From CAZTAO01 sp964611645 (GTDB lineage: Bacteria; Armatimonadota; UBA5829), in contig CAZTAO010000010.1 in NCBI GenBank assembly GCA_964611645.1, forward strand, positions 1 to 64,000: a stretch of 64,000 nucleotides of DNA. Direction: 5' to 3'. Below, piece after piece: positions 33,076 to 41,583 of the stretch. How positions within the stretch are numbered: position 1 is the stretch's first letter; each line of letters opens with the position of its first letter. Both the position numbers and the translations under genes were made by a program. Below the pieces are notes generated by a model. The model was given only the letters and a program-made list of their open reading frames with translations. It made no database searches and had not been told where the DNA came from.

Positions 33076-36000
33076 GTGAGGGCGCTTTGTCTCGGTTACC
33101 GCAGTGGTTCCGTATCTCGAACGAGCCTCGGAGCGATCGGGGCCATCACAGCTTTGGTCTGCCTTTTCTGCCTCATTCCCCTCAGTGCGCGTGCCATGGT
33201 AATAGACACCTTCGAGCGGGGGGATGAGGTTGGTTGGTCGCTTGTCGGGGACGGCAGCCACATGTCGGACTTCTCGATGCAAGCGGGCAGCCCCGGCAAA
33301 GACAGCGCCTTCTGCCTGAGGCTGACCTCGAAGTCCGAGTTTTGGTCCGGGGTCCAGGCTCCGAACCTGGCTTGGATTGCCACCCTTGGCCCCCGGTCCA
33401 TCTCTCTCGATGCCAGGGGTTCCGGCGGCTGCGGTCAGATATGCGTGGACTTGCAGCAGTCTGACGGCAGCAGGTGGTGGCGGATAATCGACCTGCCTGC
33501 GGACGGTTCCTGGCAGCATATTACCGCAACCCCCGACAACTTCTTCGCCATCACAAACCCAGCCAACGCCTCCAAGCCCGATTTTGCCAAACCCTCCACC
33601 CTGTGGCTGACAATGCGCCTCGCGCCCGGCGCCAAACCCACCGCCGAATCCCCCGCCGTGATGGAGATCGATAATGTCGAAATCGGCTGCACGCGGGAAG
33701 CCAGCTATGCTGCCGACGGTACCGCGAGTCCCAAGCCTGCATCTTTGCGCGGGGTGAGTGTAGTTGTGGCTGACACCGGCAAGCTGCCCGGTTTGGGGCA
33801 GGACGCATCTGCTCCGGCGACGATATCGAAGTTGCTCGAGACTGCGGGGGCAAACGTCACGGTCATCGAGCCTGGCAGCCTCTCCGGGACGCTTCCATCC
33901 GAAAGCGTTCTGATATGGGAAGGCCCGGCTTGTGCGAAGGGGGACTGGGAGGCAGTCGAGGCGTATCTGAGGAAAGGCGGCGCTCTGCTGTGGATGGGCG
34001 CAGGGCAGCCGTTCCTTCGACCTGTCGACTCACCCGCCGACGACACCCCCAGCAGGATTCTCACCCAGGGAACCTACCACACAGCCCACGCCCTGTCCGT
34101 ATCCGGCGACTTCAAGCTCACCGACTTCGCAAAGAAGCTCTGGCCTGAATTCCCGACCAGCCTGCCGCCGCAGACCTGCCGATACCTCACAACCAACGAT
34201 TCCATCTACCTCAACACCCACTGGCCCTGGGTCGACTTCATCCCGCTGGTCACCCTCGGTTACCAGTCCAGAAGCTGGATATGGTCGGATAGCAGCGCGT
34301 TCACGGGAACCCCGGCTACGCTCTTCAGGCACCACGCTGGAGACCACGCGGGCGCAAGGATCGCGCTGGTTTGCGTAGCCGCCAACAAAGATTCCATCTT
34401 CTCGCCGCAGAACCGGGGGTTCCCCTACTGGATATCCAGGCTTGTTCGTGAACTCGCGAAGCCCATTTCGGTCGATCCCAAGCTTGCCCGAATACCAAAA
34501 CCCGGCCCGACTCTTACTCCCGCCAACTTCTTCTCATACCCCGGCAGCGTGATCGGCGCGCTCGACTACGATGTGCGGTGGTCCGACCCGTGGGCAAGGC
34601 CCGACTACAAGTATGCGGCAAACCGGCTGGGTATGAATATGATGTCGGCGGGGATTCCGTGGTTGTACGACCCCGCGCCGGACGGGTCGGTGATAGACTG
34701 GGCCAAAACCGACAGAGTCGTGGCGGACGCGGAAAAGGGCGGCTGGGGAGTGGTGTTCGACAGCCTGGTTTTCGATGGCTTCGGGGCGTACTCGTGGGCT
34801 CGGGCATCAGCAGACGGAGATACCACTCCTGCCTCCATCTACAACCCGCTGTTCAAAGCCCGCTACGCCAGGGCGGTGGCTGGCCTCGCTGCCAGATACG
34901 CGAATCGGCCCGCCGTGGTCGCGTTTATCCTCCCGCCTCACACCAACACAAGCATGTTTGGCGTTGATCCGGGAAGCGTGGCTCAGAAAGCCTGGGCGCA
35001 GTATGCCGCGAAGCGGGGCCTCGGGCCGGAGCTTCCGAAGCAGCCGGAGAAGGGTAAGCTGGACTTCAGCCCGGCCCGCGCGGCCTACGTCGACTTCTGG
35101 GCCGATGGCTACCTGGAGTTCATGCGCCACGTCATCCGATCCGTTCGCCGCGTCTCTCCCAAGCTTCCGCTTCTTATCCGCGGGCCGTATATGGACGTCG
35201 CGCTGAGCTTCAGGCTGGCCTCGGAGTTTGAGGGGGTGGCGCCGCACTGCGAGTGTGTGGAAACCAGTGTTGATGTGGACGCCTACATGCGAGGCTTCGC
35301 CCAGCGATACGGCACGCCGGTCAGCGCGGAGAATGGTTGGCCAAAGGAACGAGGGCCGGCGCTGCGCATGGCGGTTGCCTGCACGCTGATGGGCGGTTAC
35401 AGCGACCTGCTGTTTTCGTTCGGCGGCTCGGTATTCGCCAGGCCGGGCCTGCCGGAGTTTGAGGCTCTGCAAAGGGTCTGGCCGAACCTCAAAGGCGCGA
35501 AATACGCCAAAGCCAATGTCGGTCTGCTCATCGCCGACACCACCATCTGGGCTGCGGACCCGCCCAACTACCAGTGGGCCGAGGGCCAGGCCAACACCGC
35601 GATGCTGATGGAGCGAACAGGTGTTCCCTTCGTGGCGGTCAGCGCGCAGTGGCCGAAGCTGGAGGGCCTGGACGTGCTCGTGGACGATGGCCGCAACTAC
35701 GCATTCAGCCCGGAAGCGCTCGCGTCGCTTACAGATTGGGTCGAAAACGGTGGGACGCTGATAGCCTATCCAACCACCGGCCAATACAGCTCCACCGGAA
35801 TCGGCGCGACTTTGCGGACCCTCCCCGGCTATCAACTCACCGAAGGCGAACACAGGGTCGGCAAAGGCAGGATCATCGTGCTGGCGTCGGTTCCGACAGA
35901 CCAGAAGCACTCCCTGGCAGGCAACCTGCGAAACCTGCTGCTCTCCCGGTGCAACCAGCCGCCCGCGATAGCGAGGGAGTGGGTGAACCAGGCGGCGTTT

Positions 36001-36264
36001 GTGAAAGGGAACAACACCTATCTGGTGGTATACAACAAGTCGAAGGACCTGGTGGGAGCTTTCTTTGATGAGGCGAGGCTGCCCGCGGCGATCGCAGCTT
36101 TGCCTAGCCTCAGGCTAACTATCGATGCCCCCAAGGGAGCAACCTCAGCCCGGGAGCTTCTCACAGGCAGGAAGCTGGAGATACGAAATGGGGTAGTGAA
36201 GCTCAACCTGCCCGCGACGTGGTGGCGGGTGGTTGAGTTTGAAATCCAAAAGCAGACACCCTGA
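33076..36264 (+). CDS. Large secreted GH42-like glycosidase with GATase-like domains
   Basis: 1062 residues from the GTG at 33076, chosen because it starts a normal signal peptide (VRALCLGYRS, then a hydrophobic core ending LSARA near 38). Residues about 40-200 are a carbohydrate-binding beta sandwich (DTFERGDEVGW). Residues 205-300 look like a class I glutamine-amidotransferase/beta-galactosidase trimerisation module (VSVVVADTGKLPG, then YLRKGGALLWMG). A TIM barrel follows with WSDPWARPDYKYAANRLGMNMM and VSAENGWPKERG (candidate nucleophile Glu). A second GATase-like module has VGLLIADTTIW and WVENGGTLIAYP. This order resembles GH42-type beta-galactosidases. The substrate is not known. Confidence 0.8.
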   Translation: MRALCLGYRSGSVSRTSLGAIGAITALVCLFCLIPLSARAMVIDTFERGDEVGWSLVGDGSHMSDFSMQAGSPGKDSAFCLRLTSKSEFWSGVQAPNLAWIATLGPRSISLDARGSGGCGQICVDLQQSDGSRWWRIIDLPADGSWQHITATPDNFFAITNPANASKPDFAKPSTLWLTMRLAPGAKPTAESPAVMEIDNVEIGCTREASYAADGTASPKPASLRGVSVVVADTGKLPGLGQDASAPATISKLLETAGANVTVIEPGSLSGTLPSESVLIWEGPACAKGDWEAVEAYLRKGGALLWMGAGQPFLRPVDSPADDTPSRILTQGTYHTAHALSVSGDFKLTDFAKKLWPEFPTSLPPQTCRYLTTNDSIYLNTHWPWVDFIPLVTLGYQSRSWIWSDSSAFTGTPATLFRHHAGDHAGARIALVCVAANKDSIFSPQNRGFPYWISRLVRELAKPISVDPKLARIPKPGPTLTPANFFSYPGSVIGALDYDVRWSDPWARPDYKYAANRLGMNMMSAGIPWLYDPAPDGSVIDWAKTDRVVADAEKGGWGVVFDSLVFDGFGAYSWARASADGDTTPASIYNPLFKARYARAVAGLAARYANRPAVVAFILPPHTNTSMFGVDPGSVAQKAWAQYAAKRGLGPELPKQPEKGKLDFSPARAAYVDFWADGYLEFMRHVIRSVRRVSPKLPLLIRGPYMDVALSFRLASEFEGVAPHCECVETSVDVDAYMRGFAQRYGTPVSAENGWPKERGPALRMAVACTLMGGYSDLLFSFGGSVFARPGLPEFEALQRVWPNLKGAKYAKANVGLLIADTTIWAADPPNYQWAEGQANTAMLMERTGVPFVAVSAQWPKLEGLDVLVDDGRNYAFSPEALASLTDWVENGGTLIAYPTTGQYSSTGIGATLRTLPGYQLTEGEHRVGKGRIIVLASVPTDQKHSLAGNLRNLLLSRCNQPPAIAREWVNQAAFVKGNNTYLVVYNKSKDLVGAFFDEARLPAAIAALPSLRLTIDAPKGATSARELLTGRKLEIRNGVVKLNLPATWWRVVEFEIQKQTP

Positions 36265-36272
36265 GCCGTGGC

Positions 36273-36334
36273 TGCTGCGGGAACTCACAACGTGCGAACT
36301 CGGCAGACCAGTGCAATCAGGCGTTCCCGCAGCA
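36273..36334. repeat. Palindromic intergenic repeat, family B copy 1
   Basis: 12-bp arms TGCTGCGGGAAC (36273-36284) and GTTCCCGCAGCA (36323-36334) lie between convergent genes. The outer sequence GTTCCCGCAGCATAGAA is found again, reversed, at 39401-39466. Confidence 0.8.
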
Positions 36335-36356
36335 TAGAAACTCGGAACCCGAAGGC

Positions 36357-36773
36357 CTACATCGGGTTTGAGGGTTGCTCGTAGCCTTCCTGGGCTGGGG
36401 GCGGAGCTGCGCCTTGTGGATTGTATGAAGGCGCCACACGTCCTGTCGGCGCGCCCGGGATGGGTCGGTAGACTGTGGGAGCCTTAGGCTGGAGGCCGGA
36501 TCGCTGGTTAAGCGCCTTGATTCTGGGAGCGTCGTGTTTGTTCTGGACAAGCGCGGCAACACCGATAAGTATCAGCGCGGCAACCACCGCAACGATGATA
36601 TAGAGCTTCTTGCTGGACTCGAGCCTGGCTTTCTTGTGCTCTTTGGTCTGGACCGCGTCGATGCGCAGTTTCTCGGCTCCAGCCGCTTTCTTTATATCGG
36701 CTATCAGGTCGTCCGAGACGCCCCCCAGATTGCCAAGTTCAGCGCCAAGGTCTATCCTGTTCTCATCTACCAT
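36357..36773 (-). CDS. Single-pass membrane protein of unknown function
   Basis: 138 residues, ATG with GAGGGTAA upstream. The N-terminal 55 residues are charged and probably helical (DDLIADIKKAAGAEKLRIDAVQ, then KEHKKARLE). One membrane segment covers about 56-77 (LYIIVAVVAALILIGVAALV). The C-terminal 55 residues are Pro/Gln/Tyr-rich and disordered. I recognise no family. It lies 24 bp downstream of yebC on the same strand and may be co-transcribed with it. Confidence 0.75.
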   Translation of the reverse strand: MVDENRIDLGAELGNLGGVSDDLIADIKKAAGAEKLRIDAVQTKEHKKARLESSKKLYIIVAVVAALILIGVAALVQNKHDAPRIKALNQRSGLQPKAPTVYRPIPGAPTGRVAPSYNPQGAAPPPAQEGYEQPSNPM

Positions 36774-36797
36774 AGCATTACCCTCGCAGTAACGGGT

Positions 36798-37553
36798 CTA
36801 GCCGGAAACCGCCTGCAATATATCGTCCGGAATGTCAAAGTTCGAGTAAACCTGCTGCACGTCGTCGAGGTCGTCCAAGGCATCCACCAGGCGCAGAGTC
36901 CTGGCCGCTTCCTTGGCGTCGCTCACAGTAACAGTCGTTTTGGGGATCATAGTCAGGTCAGCGGAACTAAAGTCTATGCCCGCCTCAGTCAGCGCATCTC
37001 TTACCTTGCCGAAGTCCGCGGGCGCGCAGGTGACTTCGATTGTGCCGTCTTCGTCAACCTCGACATCTTCCGCTCCGGCATCCATGGTGGCCATCATTAC
37101 TGTGTCTTCGTCCGACTTGTCCGCCGCGATTGTGAACAGCCCCTTCTGGTCGAACATCCACGCCACGCAGCCGTTCTCACCGAGGTTGCCGCCGTTCTTG
37201 GTGAAAGTATTGCGGAGCTCGGCAACGGTGCGGTTGCGGTTATCGGTGAGGCAGGCTACCAGAACCGCCACCCCGGCGGGACCGTAGCCCTCGTAGGTTA
37301 TCTCTTCGTAGCTGGCGCCGTCGATCTCGCCTGCCCCGCGCTGAATCGCGCGCTTGATGTTTTCCTGGGGCATGCTGTTGTCGCGAGCCTTCTGGATCGA
37401 AAGCCGCAGGCGCAGGTTGGCGTCAGGGTTGCTTCCGCCATCCTTTGCCGCAACAATGATCTCACGGGCGAGCTTGGTGAAGTTCTTGCTTCGTTCGGCG
37501 TCCTGTTTGCCTTTGCGGAGCTTTATGTTATGCCATTTGGAGTGACCCGACAT
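36798..37553 (-). CDS. yebC: YebC/PmpR/TACO1-family protein
   Basis: 251 residues from the ATG at 37553, which gives the canonical MSGHSKWHNIKLRKGKQDAE opening; GAGGAGA lies upstream. Family blocks include AREIIVAAKDGG, PQENIKRAIQRGAGE, YEEITYEGYGPAGVAVLV and NLGENGCVAWMFDQKG. Members act as transcription regulators or as factors that help translation of particular sequences. The length is standard. The frame stays open upstream of the ATG, but that part is intergenic repeat sequence. Confidence 0.96.
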   Translation of the reverse strand: MSGHSKWHNIKLRKGKQDAERSKNFTKLAREIIVAAKDGGSNPDANLRLRLSIQKARDNSMPQENIKRAIQRGAGEIDGASYEEITYEGYGPAGVAVLVACLTDNRNRTVAELRNTFTKNGGNLGENGCVAWMFDQKGLFTIAADKSDEDTVMMATMDAGAEDVEVDEDGTIEVTCAPADFGKVRDALTEAGIDFSSADLTMIPKTTVTVSDAKEAARTLRLVDALDDLDDVQQVYSNFDIPDDILQAVSG

Positions 37554-37715
37554 AGGAACAAGTCTCCTCACAGAGAGTAATCCTGCGGGCGAATGGAGCT
37601 CTACTCGCAGGCGATTTGAGCGTAATAGGAAGTACCTCAGTATATCACTGCGTGGGGTAGTGGTCAAATCCCGCAGCAACCAAGAGGCAGGAAGACGACT
37701 TCGTCTGGCGGGGTG

Positions 37716-37778
37716 CCGTAGGGGCAACCCTCTGTGGTTGCCCGGTGGTTGGGCAGGCACGGAGGCCTGCCCCTACGG
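37716..37778. repeat. Composite clover-leaf inverted repeat, family D
   Basis: Outer arms CCGTAGGGGCA (37716-37726) and TGCCCCTACGG (37768-37778) enclose two further hairpins, GGGCAACC/GGTTGCCC (37722-37743) and GGGCAGGC/GCCTGCCC (37751-37772). It fills the spacer between the arabinofuranosidase and yebC genes. Confidence 0.8.
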
Positions 37779-37796
37779 TTCTCTTCTGCGGAATCC

Positions 37797-39263
37797 CTAC
37801 CTTCCCTTCAGCGCCAGACTCACCACAGACTTCGCCGGGAGGGTTACTGTTAGTTCGTCTCCCAGGAGCTTGGCGGCGTGGAAGGGTTCGGGGCAGACTG
37901 CTTCGGGGCAGTCGAAAGTGTTGTGCGCTTGCATTGTGTCCGATGTCAGGACTTTGCCTTCTACCTCTACCGGCGCGACTCCTCGGAATAGCACCGAAAG
38001 CTCGGCGGGCTGGTTGGGGTCGAGGTTGCACAGGGTTACGTGGACCATGCCGGTGCGGGTTCGGGAGGCTGATGCGCTTATGGTGGGCAGGCGCTGTTCT
38101 TCGAACATGTAGGAATCCGTGTCCAGATGGATTGTCAGCAGCGCGGCGTCCTGGTGGGCTTTGAACATGTCGTAGACGTGGTATGTGGGGGTGAGGACCA
38201 TCTTGTCGCCGTCGGTCAGGACCATCGCCTGGAGCACGTTCACCGTCTGGGCGATGTTGGCCATCTTCACGCGGTCGCAGTGCTGGTTGAAGATGTTCAG
38301 GGTGACCGCCGCAACCAGCGCGTCGCGCAGGCTGTTCTGCTGATACAGGAACCCGGGGTTGGTGTCGGGTTCCACATCGTGCCACGTCCCCCACTCATCT
38401 ACCATCAGCCCGATGCGCTTCTGCGGGTCGAACTTGTCCATAATGGTGGAGTGCTTGGAGACCAGCTCATCCATGAACAGGGCGCGGGTGAGGAGAGAGA
38501 ACCAGTCCCTTTCCTCGAACTCGGTGGCCGACTGGAAAGACTCGGCGTAGTAGTGCAGGCTCAGGCCGTTCATTCGCGAGCCGGCTTCCCGGATAAGGGT
38601 CTCGGTCCAGTTGTAGTCATCCACATGCGCGCCGCAGGCTATCTTGTAGATTCGGTTCTCGCCGAAGTTGCGGATGTATGTCTGGTAGCGGCGGTAGAGG
38701 TCGGCATAGAACTCCGCCCGCATGCTCCCGCCGCAGTCCCAGTTTTCGTTGCCCACTCCAAAGAACGGCAGCTTCCACGGGGCTTCCCGGCCGTTTTTCG
38801 CGCGCTCATCTGCCATCGGGGATATGCCGTCGAATGTGCAGTACTCCACCCACTGCTGCATCTCCTGCACTGTCCCGCTTCCGAGGTTGCCGCAGATGTA
38901 GGGTGTGCACTCCAACTGCTCGCAGAGGTCGAAGAACTCGTGGGTGCCGAAGTGGTTGTTCTCGGTGACCCCGCCCCAGTGGGTGTTTACCATTGTCGGG
39001 CGCTTTTCCCGTGGCCCGATGCCGTCTTTCCAGTGGTATTCATCCGCAAAACACCCACCCGGCCACCGCAGCACCGGCACCTTGATCTTCTTCAGGGCAT
39101 GCACAACATCGTCGCGGATGCCGCGGGTGTTGGGGATCGGCGAGTCCTCCCCGACCCATATCCCCTCATAAATGCATCGCCCAAGATGCTCCGCAAAGTG
39201 GCCGTATATGTTCCTGCTGATAATAGGCGCCGCGAGATCGGCATTGATGACAAGACGGTTCAT
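37797..39263 (-). CDS. abfA: Alpha-N-arabinofuranosidase, GH51
   Basis: 488 residues, ATG with GAGGTG upstream; normal length for intracellular GH51 enzymes and no signal peptide. It removes terminal alpha-L-arabinofuranose from arabinan or arabinoxylan fragments with retention. The acid/base Glu173 sits in GVGNENWDCGG and the nucleophile Glu290 in MVDEWGTWHDV. Other family blocks are IYGHFAEHLGRCIYEG and VLRWPGGCFADEYHW. The C-terminal 120 residues form the expected beta sandwich. It is probably part of plant-polymer use. Confidence 0.96.
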   Translation of the reverse strand: MNRLVINADLAAPIISRNIYGHFAEHLGRCIYEGIWVGEDSPIPNTRGIRDDVVHALKKIKVPVLRWPGGCFADEYHWKDGIGPREKRPTMVNTHWGGVTENNHFGTHEFFDLCEQLECTPYICGNLGSGTVQEMQQWVEYCTFDGISPMADERAKNGREAPWKLPFFGVGNENWDCGGSMRAEFYADLYRRYQTYIRNFGENRIYKIACGAHVDDYNWTETLIREAGSRMNGLSLHYYAESFQSATEFEERDWFSLLTRALFMDELVSKHSTIMDKFDPQKRIGLMVDEWGTWHDVEPDTNPGFLYQQNSLRDALVAAVTLNIFNQHCDRVKMANIAQTVNVLQAMVLTDGDKMVLTPTYHVYDMFKAHQDAALLTIHLDTDSYMFEEQRLPTISASASRTRTGMVHVTLCNLDPNQPAELSVLFRGVAPVEVEGKVLTSDTMQAHNTFDCPEAVCPEPFHAAKLLGDELTVTLPAKSVVSLALKGR

Positions 39264-39316
39264 GGTTGCACCTCAATCACATTCCGATATATAGACGCCG
39301 CTAGTCCTGAGTAGAC

Positions 39317-39385
39317 GCGAGGAACGAGCGGCGTATCGAAGGACGGTTCGGTTGGCAATTGCCCTTCGATACGCTCGTTCCTCGC
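39317..39385. repeat. Long hairpin repeat, family C
   Basis: Arms GCGAGGAACGAGCG..GTATCGAAGG (39317-39342) and its inverse (39363-39385) pair over about 22 bp with a 2-nt bulge around a 20-nt loop, upstream of the arabinofuranosidase gene. Confidence 0.8.
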
Positions 39386-39406
39386 ACTCAGGGCAAGCGG
39401 TTCTAT

Positions 39407-39466
39407 GCTGCGGGAACGACGGCTTATACGAACCTCACAAGCCTGCACAGCGTAAGTTCCCGCAGC
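39407..39466. repeat. Palindromic intergenic repeat, family B copy 2
   Basis: 11-bp arms GCTGCGGGAAC (39407-39417) and GTTCCCGCAGC (39456-39466). The TTCTATGCTGCGGGAAC flank is the reverse complement of the copy at 36323-36339. Confidence 0.8.
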
Positions 39467-39477
39467 CAATTCCTATG

Positions 39478-40317
39478 TTACCCCGCCAGCTTCTCCAGCG
39501 CTTCGGCTATGCGGGCGGTTAGTTCCTCTTCTGCTATGGTGGAGCGTTTGGGTTCCGCGACCGGGGTTACGCTGTTGTCTGCGTTCCTTATCACCGGCCC
39601 ATAGCAGCCGGGCTTGCCGGATGAAGTCACGTGCTGGGAGATGGCGTCCCCCGAGCTGTAATGCCAGAACTCGAACGGATACGCGGCGAAGCCATGTTTG
39701 GCCATAAGGGCTGTGATCTTCTCCCGGTTGTCGCGGCACTTGTCGCTTACAAACGGGCACCCCATGGGGGTAATCTCGGAAAGCTCCAGATACGGTGCGC
39801 CTCGGTCCATTTCCTTGCCGGTGTCTCTGCTGAGCACCGATATATCGAGCGCGCTCCCGGACATGTGGGTTGCCACTTTGGGGTAGAGGGCCGTGAGCGC
39901 TCCCAGCCGCCTGCGGACAATCTGCGCGTCCGGCTTCTTCCCCTCGAGTTCCCAGATAACCCGCTTCATCACGATATCGAAGATGCCCTCCCTGAGGGAA
40001 AGCTGCTTCTGCATCTCCGGGCTGCGATATGCGTCCTCGACCTTGAGGATCAGCCCGAAGCTGTTGAGCGCCGATGCGGCGGCCAGATACTGATCGACGA
40101 GGCCCTGGCGGATGTAGAACTGCCGCTCCAGACCCGGAGCCACCTGCGATTTGGAAAAGTGCACTTCAACCTTGGCGTCTCGCGCCACATCCGCCAGCGG
40201 GACCAGGCACTCTCCGCACTCCTGGTAGGGATACTCCATGATCTCGTTCATGAATGCGTGGGCAAGCTCCATCTGCTCCGCCCAATAGGTGCGCCGCTGC
40301 TGCTCGAGTTGGCTCAT
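39478..40317 (-). CDS. VanX-like D-alanyl-D-alanine dipeptidase (peptidase M15D)
   Basis: 279 residues from the ATG at 40317 (AGGA upstream; an in-frame TTG at 40335 is possible). Zinc ligands His151, Asp158 (HMSGSALDI) and His219 with catalytic Glu216 (FEFWHYSSGD) are present, as is the conserved Arg98 (DAYRSP). This family hydrolyses D-Ala-D-Ala or related cell-wall peptides. The protein has about 70 extra N-terminal residues compared with VanX and no signal peptide. No van resistance genes are nearby, so peptidoglycan recycling is more likely than glycopeptide resistance. Confidence 0.88.
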   Translation of the reverse strand: MSQLEQQRRTYWAEQMELAHAFMNEIMEYPYQECGECLVPLADVARDAKVEVHFSKSQVAPGLERQFYIRQGLVDQYLAAASALNSFGLILKVEDAYRSPEMQKQLSLREGIFDIVMKRVIWELEGKKPDAQIVRRRLGALTALYPKVATHMSGSALDISVLSRDTGKEMDRGAPYLELSEITPMGCPFVSDKCRDNREKITALMAKHGFAAYPFEFWHYSSGDAISQHVTSSGKPGCYGPVIRNADNSVTPVAEPKRSTIAEEELTARIAEALEKLAG

Positions 40318-40413
40318 ACGTCCTGGTTCCTCCAAAGCTCAACGGCCCAGCCACGACTACATTCCGTCGCAGCCGGGCCGAACTGGTTCCGTTTGTGGTC
40401 GGTCGATTTCCTG

Positions 40414-40920
40414 CTACTGGCCCTTCATTCGCATCACCTGGATCGTGGTGACTTTCTTTTCCTTGTCCGGCACGACGTTGACCTGAATTGTCTCAGTGCC
40501 GGCGCCTTTGACCGTGAACATACCCATCTTCGAGCCATCCATCTCGTGGACCATGGAGTTGGTAACGTTCTTGAGATTGGACTTGTAGAATGCGATGACC
40601 TTGTCGAGCTCATCCGGGCTGGACAGGACAGTCTGGTTCATCCCCTGGGGGCCGCTCTCAGCCGCGCTGCCCTCGAAGCTGCTGGTGACTTCTACTATGG
40701 CGCCGGGATATACAGGCACGCCCAGTTCAGCTTCCGTGATAGTCTTCTTCTCTGTGTTGACTGTCGCTTTGCCCGCCGCAGTGTTGACCTCAGTGGTCCC
40801 ACCCTTATCGGTGACGGTCATACTTCCACCCGGTGTGACCACAGTCCGTGACCTGGAGCATCCTGCAAACAGGACAACGACGATGACCGCTGCAATTGCG
40901 ATCAAGCTGATGGTGCGCAT
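40414..40920 (-). CDS. Lipoprotein with VPVYPGA domain, paralog 1
   Basis: 168 residues, ATG with GGGAGGG upstream. Lipobox VLFAGC with the Cys at 21. After a 40-residue Thr-rich linker comes a domain with LGVPVYPGAIVEV, SSPDELDKVIAFYKSNLKN and IQVNVVPDKEKKVTTIQVMR. A paralog lies directly upstream at 41015 with the same domain. I know similar VPVYPGA-FYK modules from other bacterial lipoproteins of unknown function. Confidence 0.85.
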   Translation of the reverse strand: MRTISLIAIAAVIVVVLFAGCSRSRTVVTPGGSMTVTDKGGTTEVNTAAGKATVNTEKKTITEAELGVPVYPGAIVEVTSSFEGSAAESGPQGMNQTVLSSPDELDKVIAFYKSNLKNVTNSMVHEMDGSKMGMFTVKGAGTETIQVNVVPDKEKKVTTIQVMRMKGQ

Positions 40921-41014
40921 AGTTCCCTCCCATTATTGTTTTGGCTTTGGACGTACAAATCTGAGACCGCCGACGCGTTACTCCTATTATACCCTTTTGC
41001 TCTAATGCATCGTG

Positions 41015-41449
41015 CTACTGAGCCGGCTGCTTGAACACCTGTATGTTGGTGAGTTTCTTCACTTTGTCGGTGGTTATGTGGACGTTGATCTTCCCGCCAT
41101 CGTTGGCTTTACCGGACATCATTCCCATCATCGCGCCGTCCATCTCGTGCAGCATAGGGTCCTCAACATCTTTCAGGTTATCCTTGTAGAAGTTGTATAC
41201 CTTCTCGAGACTGTCGGGTGTCGAAATCACTGTCCGCTGTACGCTCTCGGGCATACCCATCGGACGAGGGAGGTCGAGGTTGAGCTTCGCTCCGGGGTAG
41301 ACCGGCACTCCGAGGTTCTTTTCGGTCACTTCCTTATCGGCAAGTGATGGTGGGACGTTCTGGACTTTGGTGTTCTCCGGCTTTGAACATCCTGAGAGTA
41401 CGATGGCGAGTGCCACCGCCGCAATTGCGATCAGACCAATAGCGCGCAT
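41015..41449 (-). CDS. Lipoprotein with VPVYPGA domain, paralog 2
   Basis: 144 residues, ATG with GGAGGAG upstream. Lipobox VLSGC (Cys 21). It shares LGVPVYPGAKLN, STPDSLEKVYNFYKDNLKDVE, LHEMDGAMMGM and INVHITTDKVKKLTNIQV with the gene at 40414. The signal peptides of the two are also nearly the same (MR-I-LIAIAAV), which points to a local duplication. The function is unknown. Confidence 0.85.
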   Translation of the reverse strand: MRAIGLIAIAAVALAIVLSGCSKPENTKVQNVPPSLADKEVTEKNLGVPVYPGAKLNLDLPRPMGMPESVQRTVISTPDSLEKVYNFYKDNLKDVEDPMLHEMDGAMMGMMSGKANDGGKINVHITTDKVKKLTNIQVFKQPAQ

Positions 41450-41583
41450 ATTCTCCTCCGAGTGGTTCTGTCTTCCTGACGTGCGATGTCTGTAGTGAGT
41501 CCTAGACGGCAGGCAGGAGTTTCCCTGCTATTGTTCCCACGATGACGGGTCCTGAAGCATATCTACTCTAAGGCGGTCTACCT

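Noticed and set aside
38127..39314. Plus-strand frame of 395 codons opposite the arabinofuranosidase
   Set aside because: It is an open antisense frame caused by high GC. The opposite strand encodes a complete GH51 enzyme with both catalytic Glu residues.
39478..40317. Vancomycin-resistance vanX
   Set aside because: The M15D motifs are real but there are no vanH, vanA or vanRS neighbours and the protein is longer than VanX.
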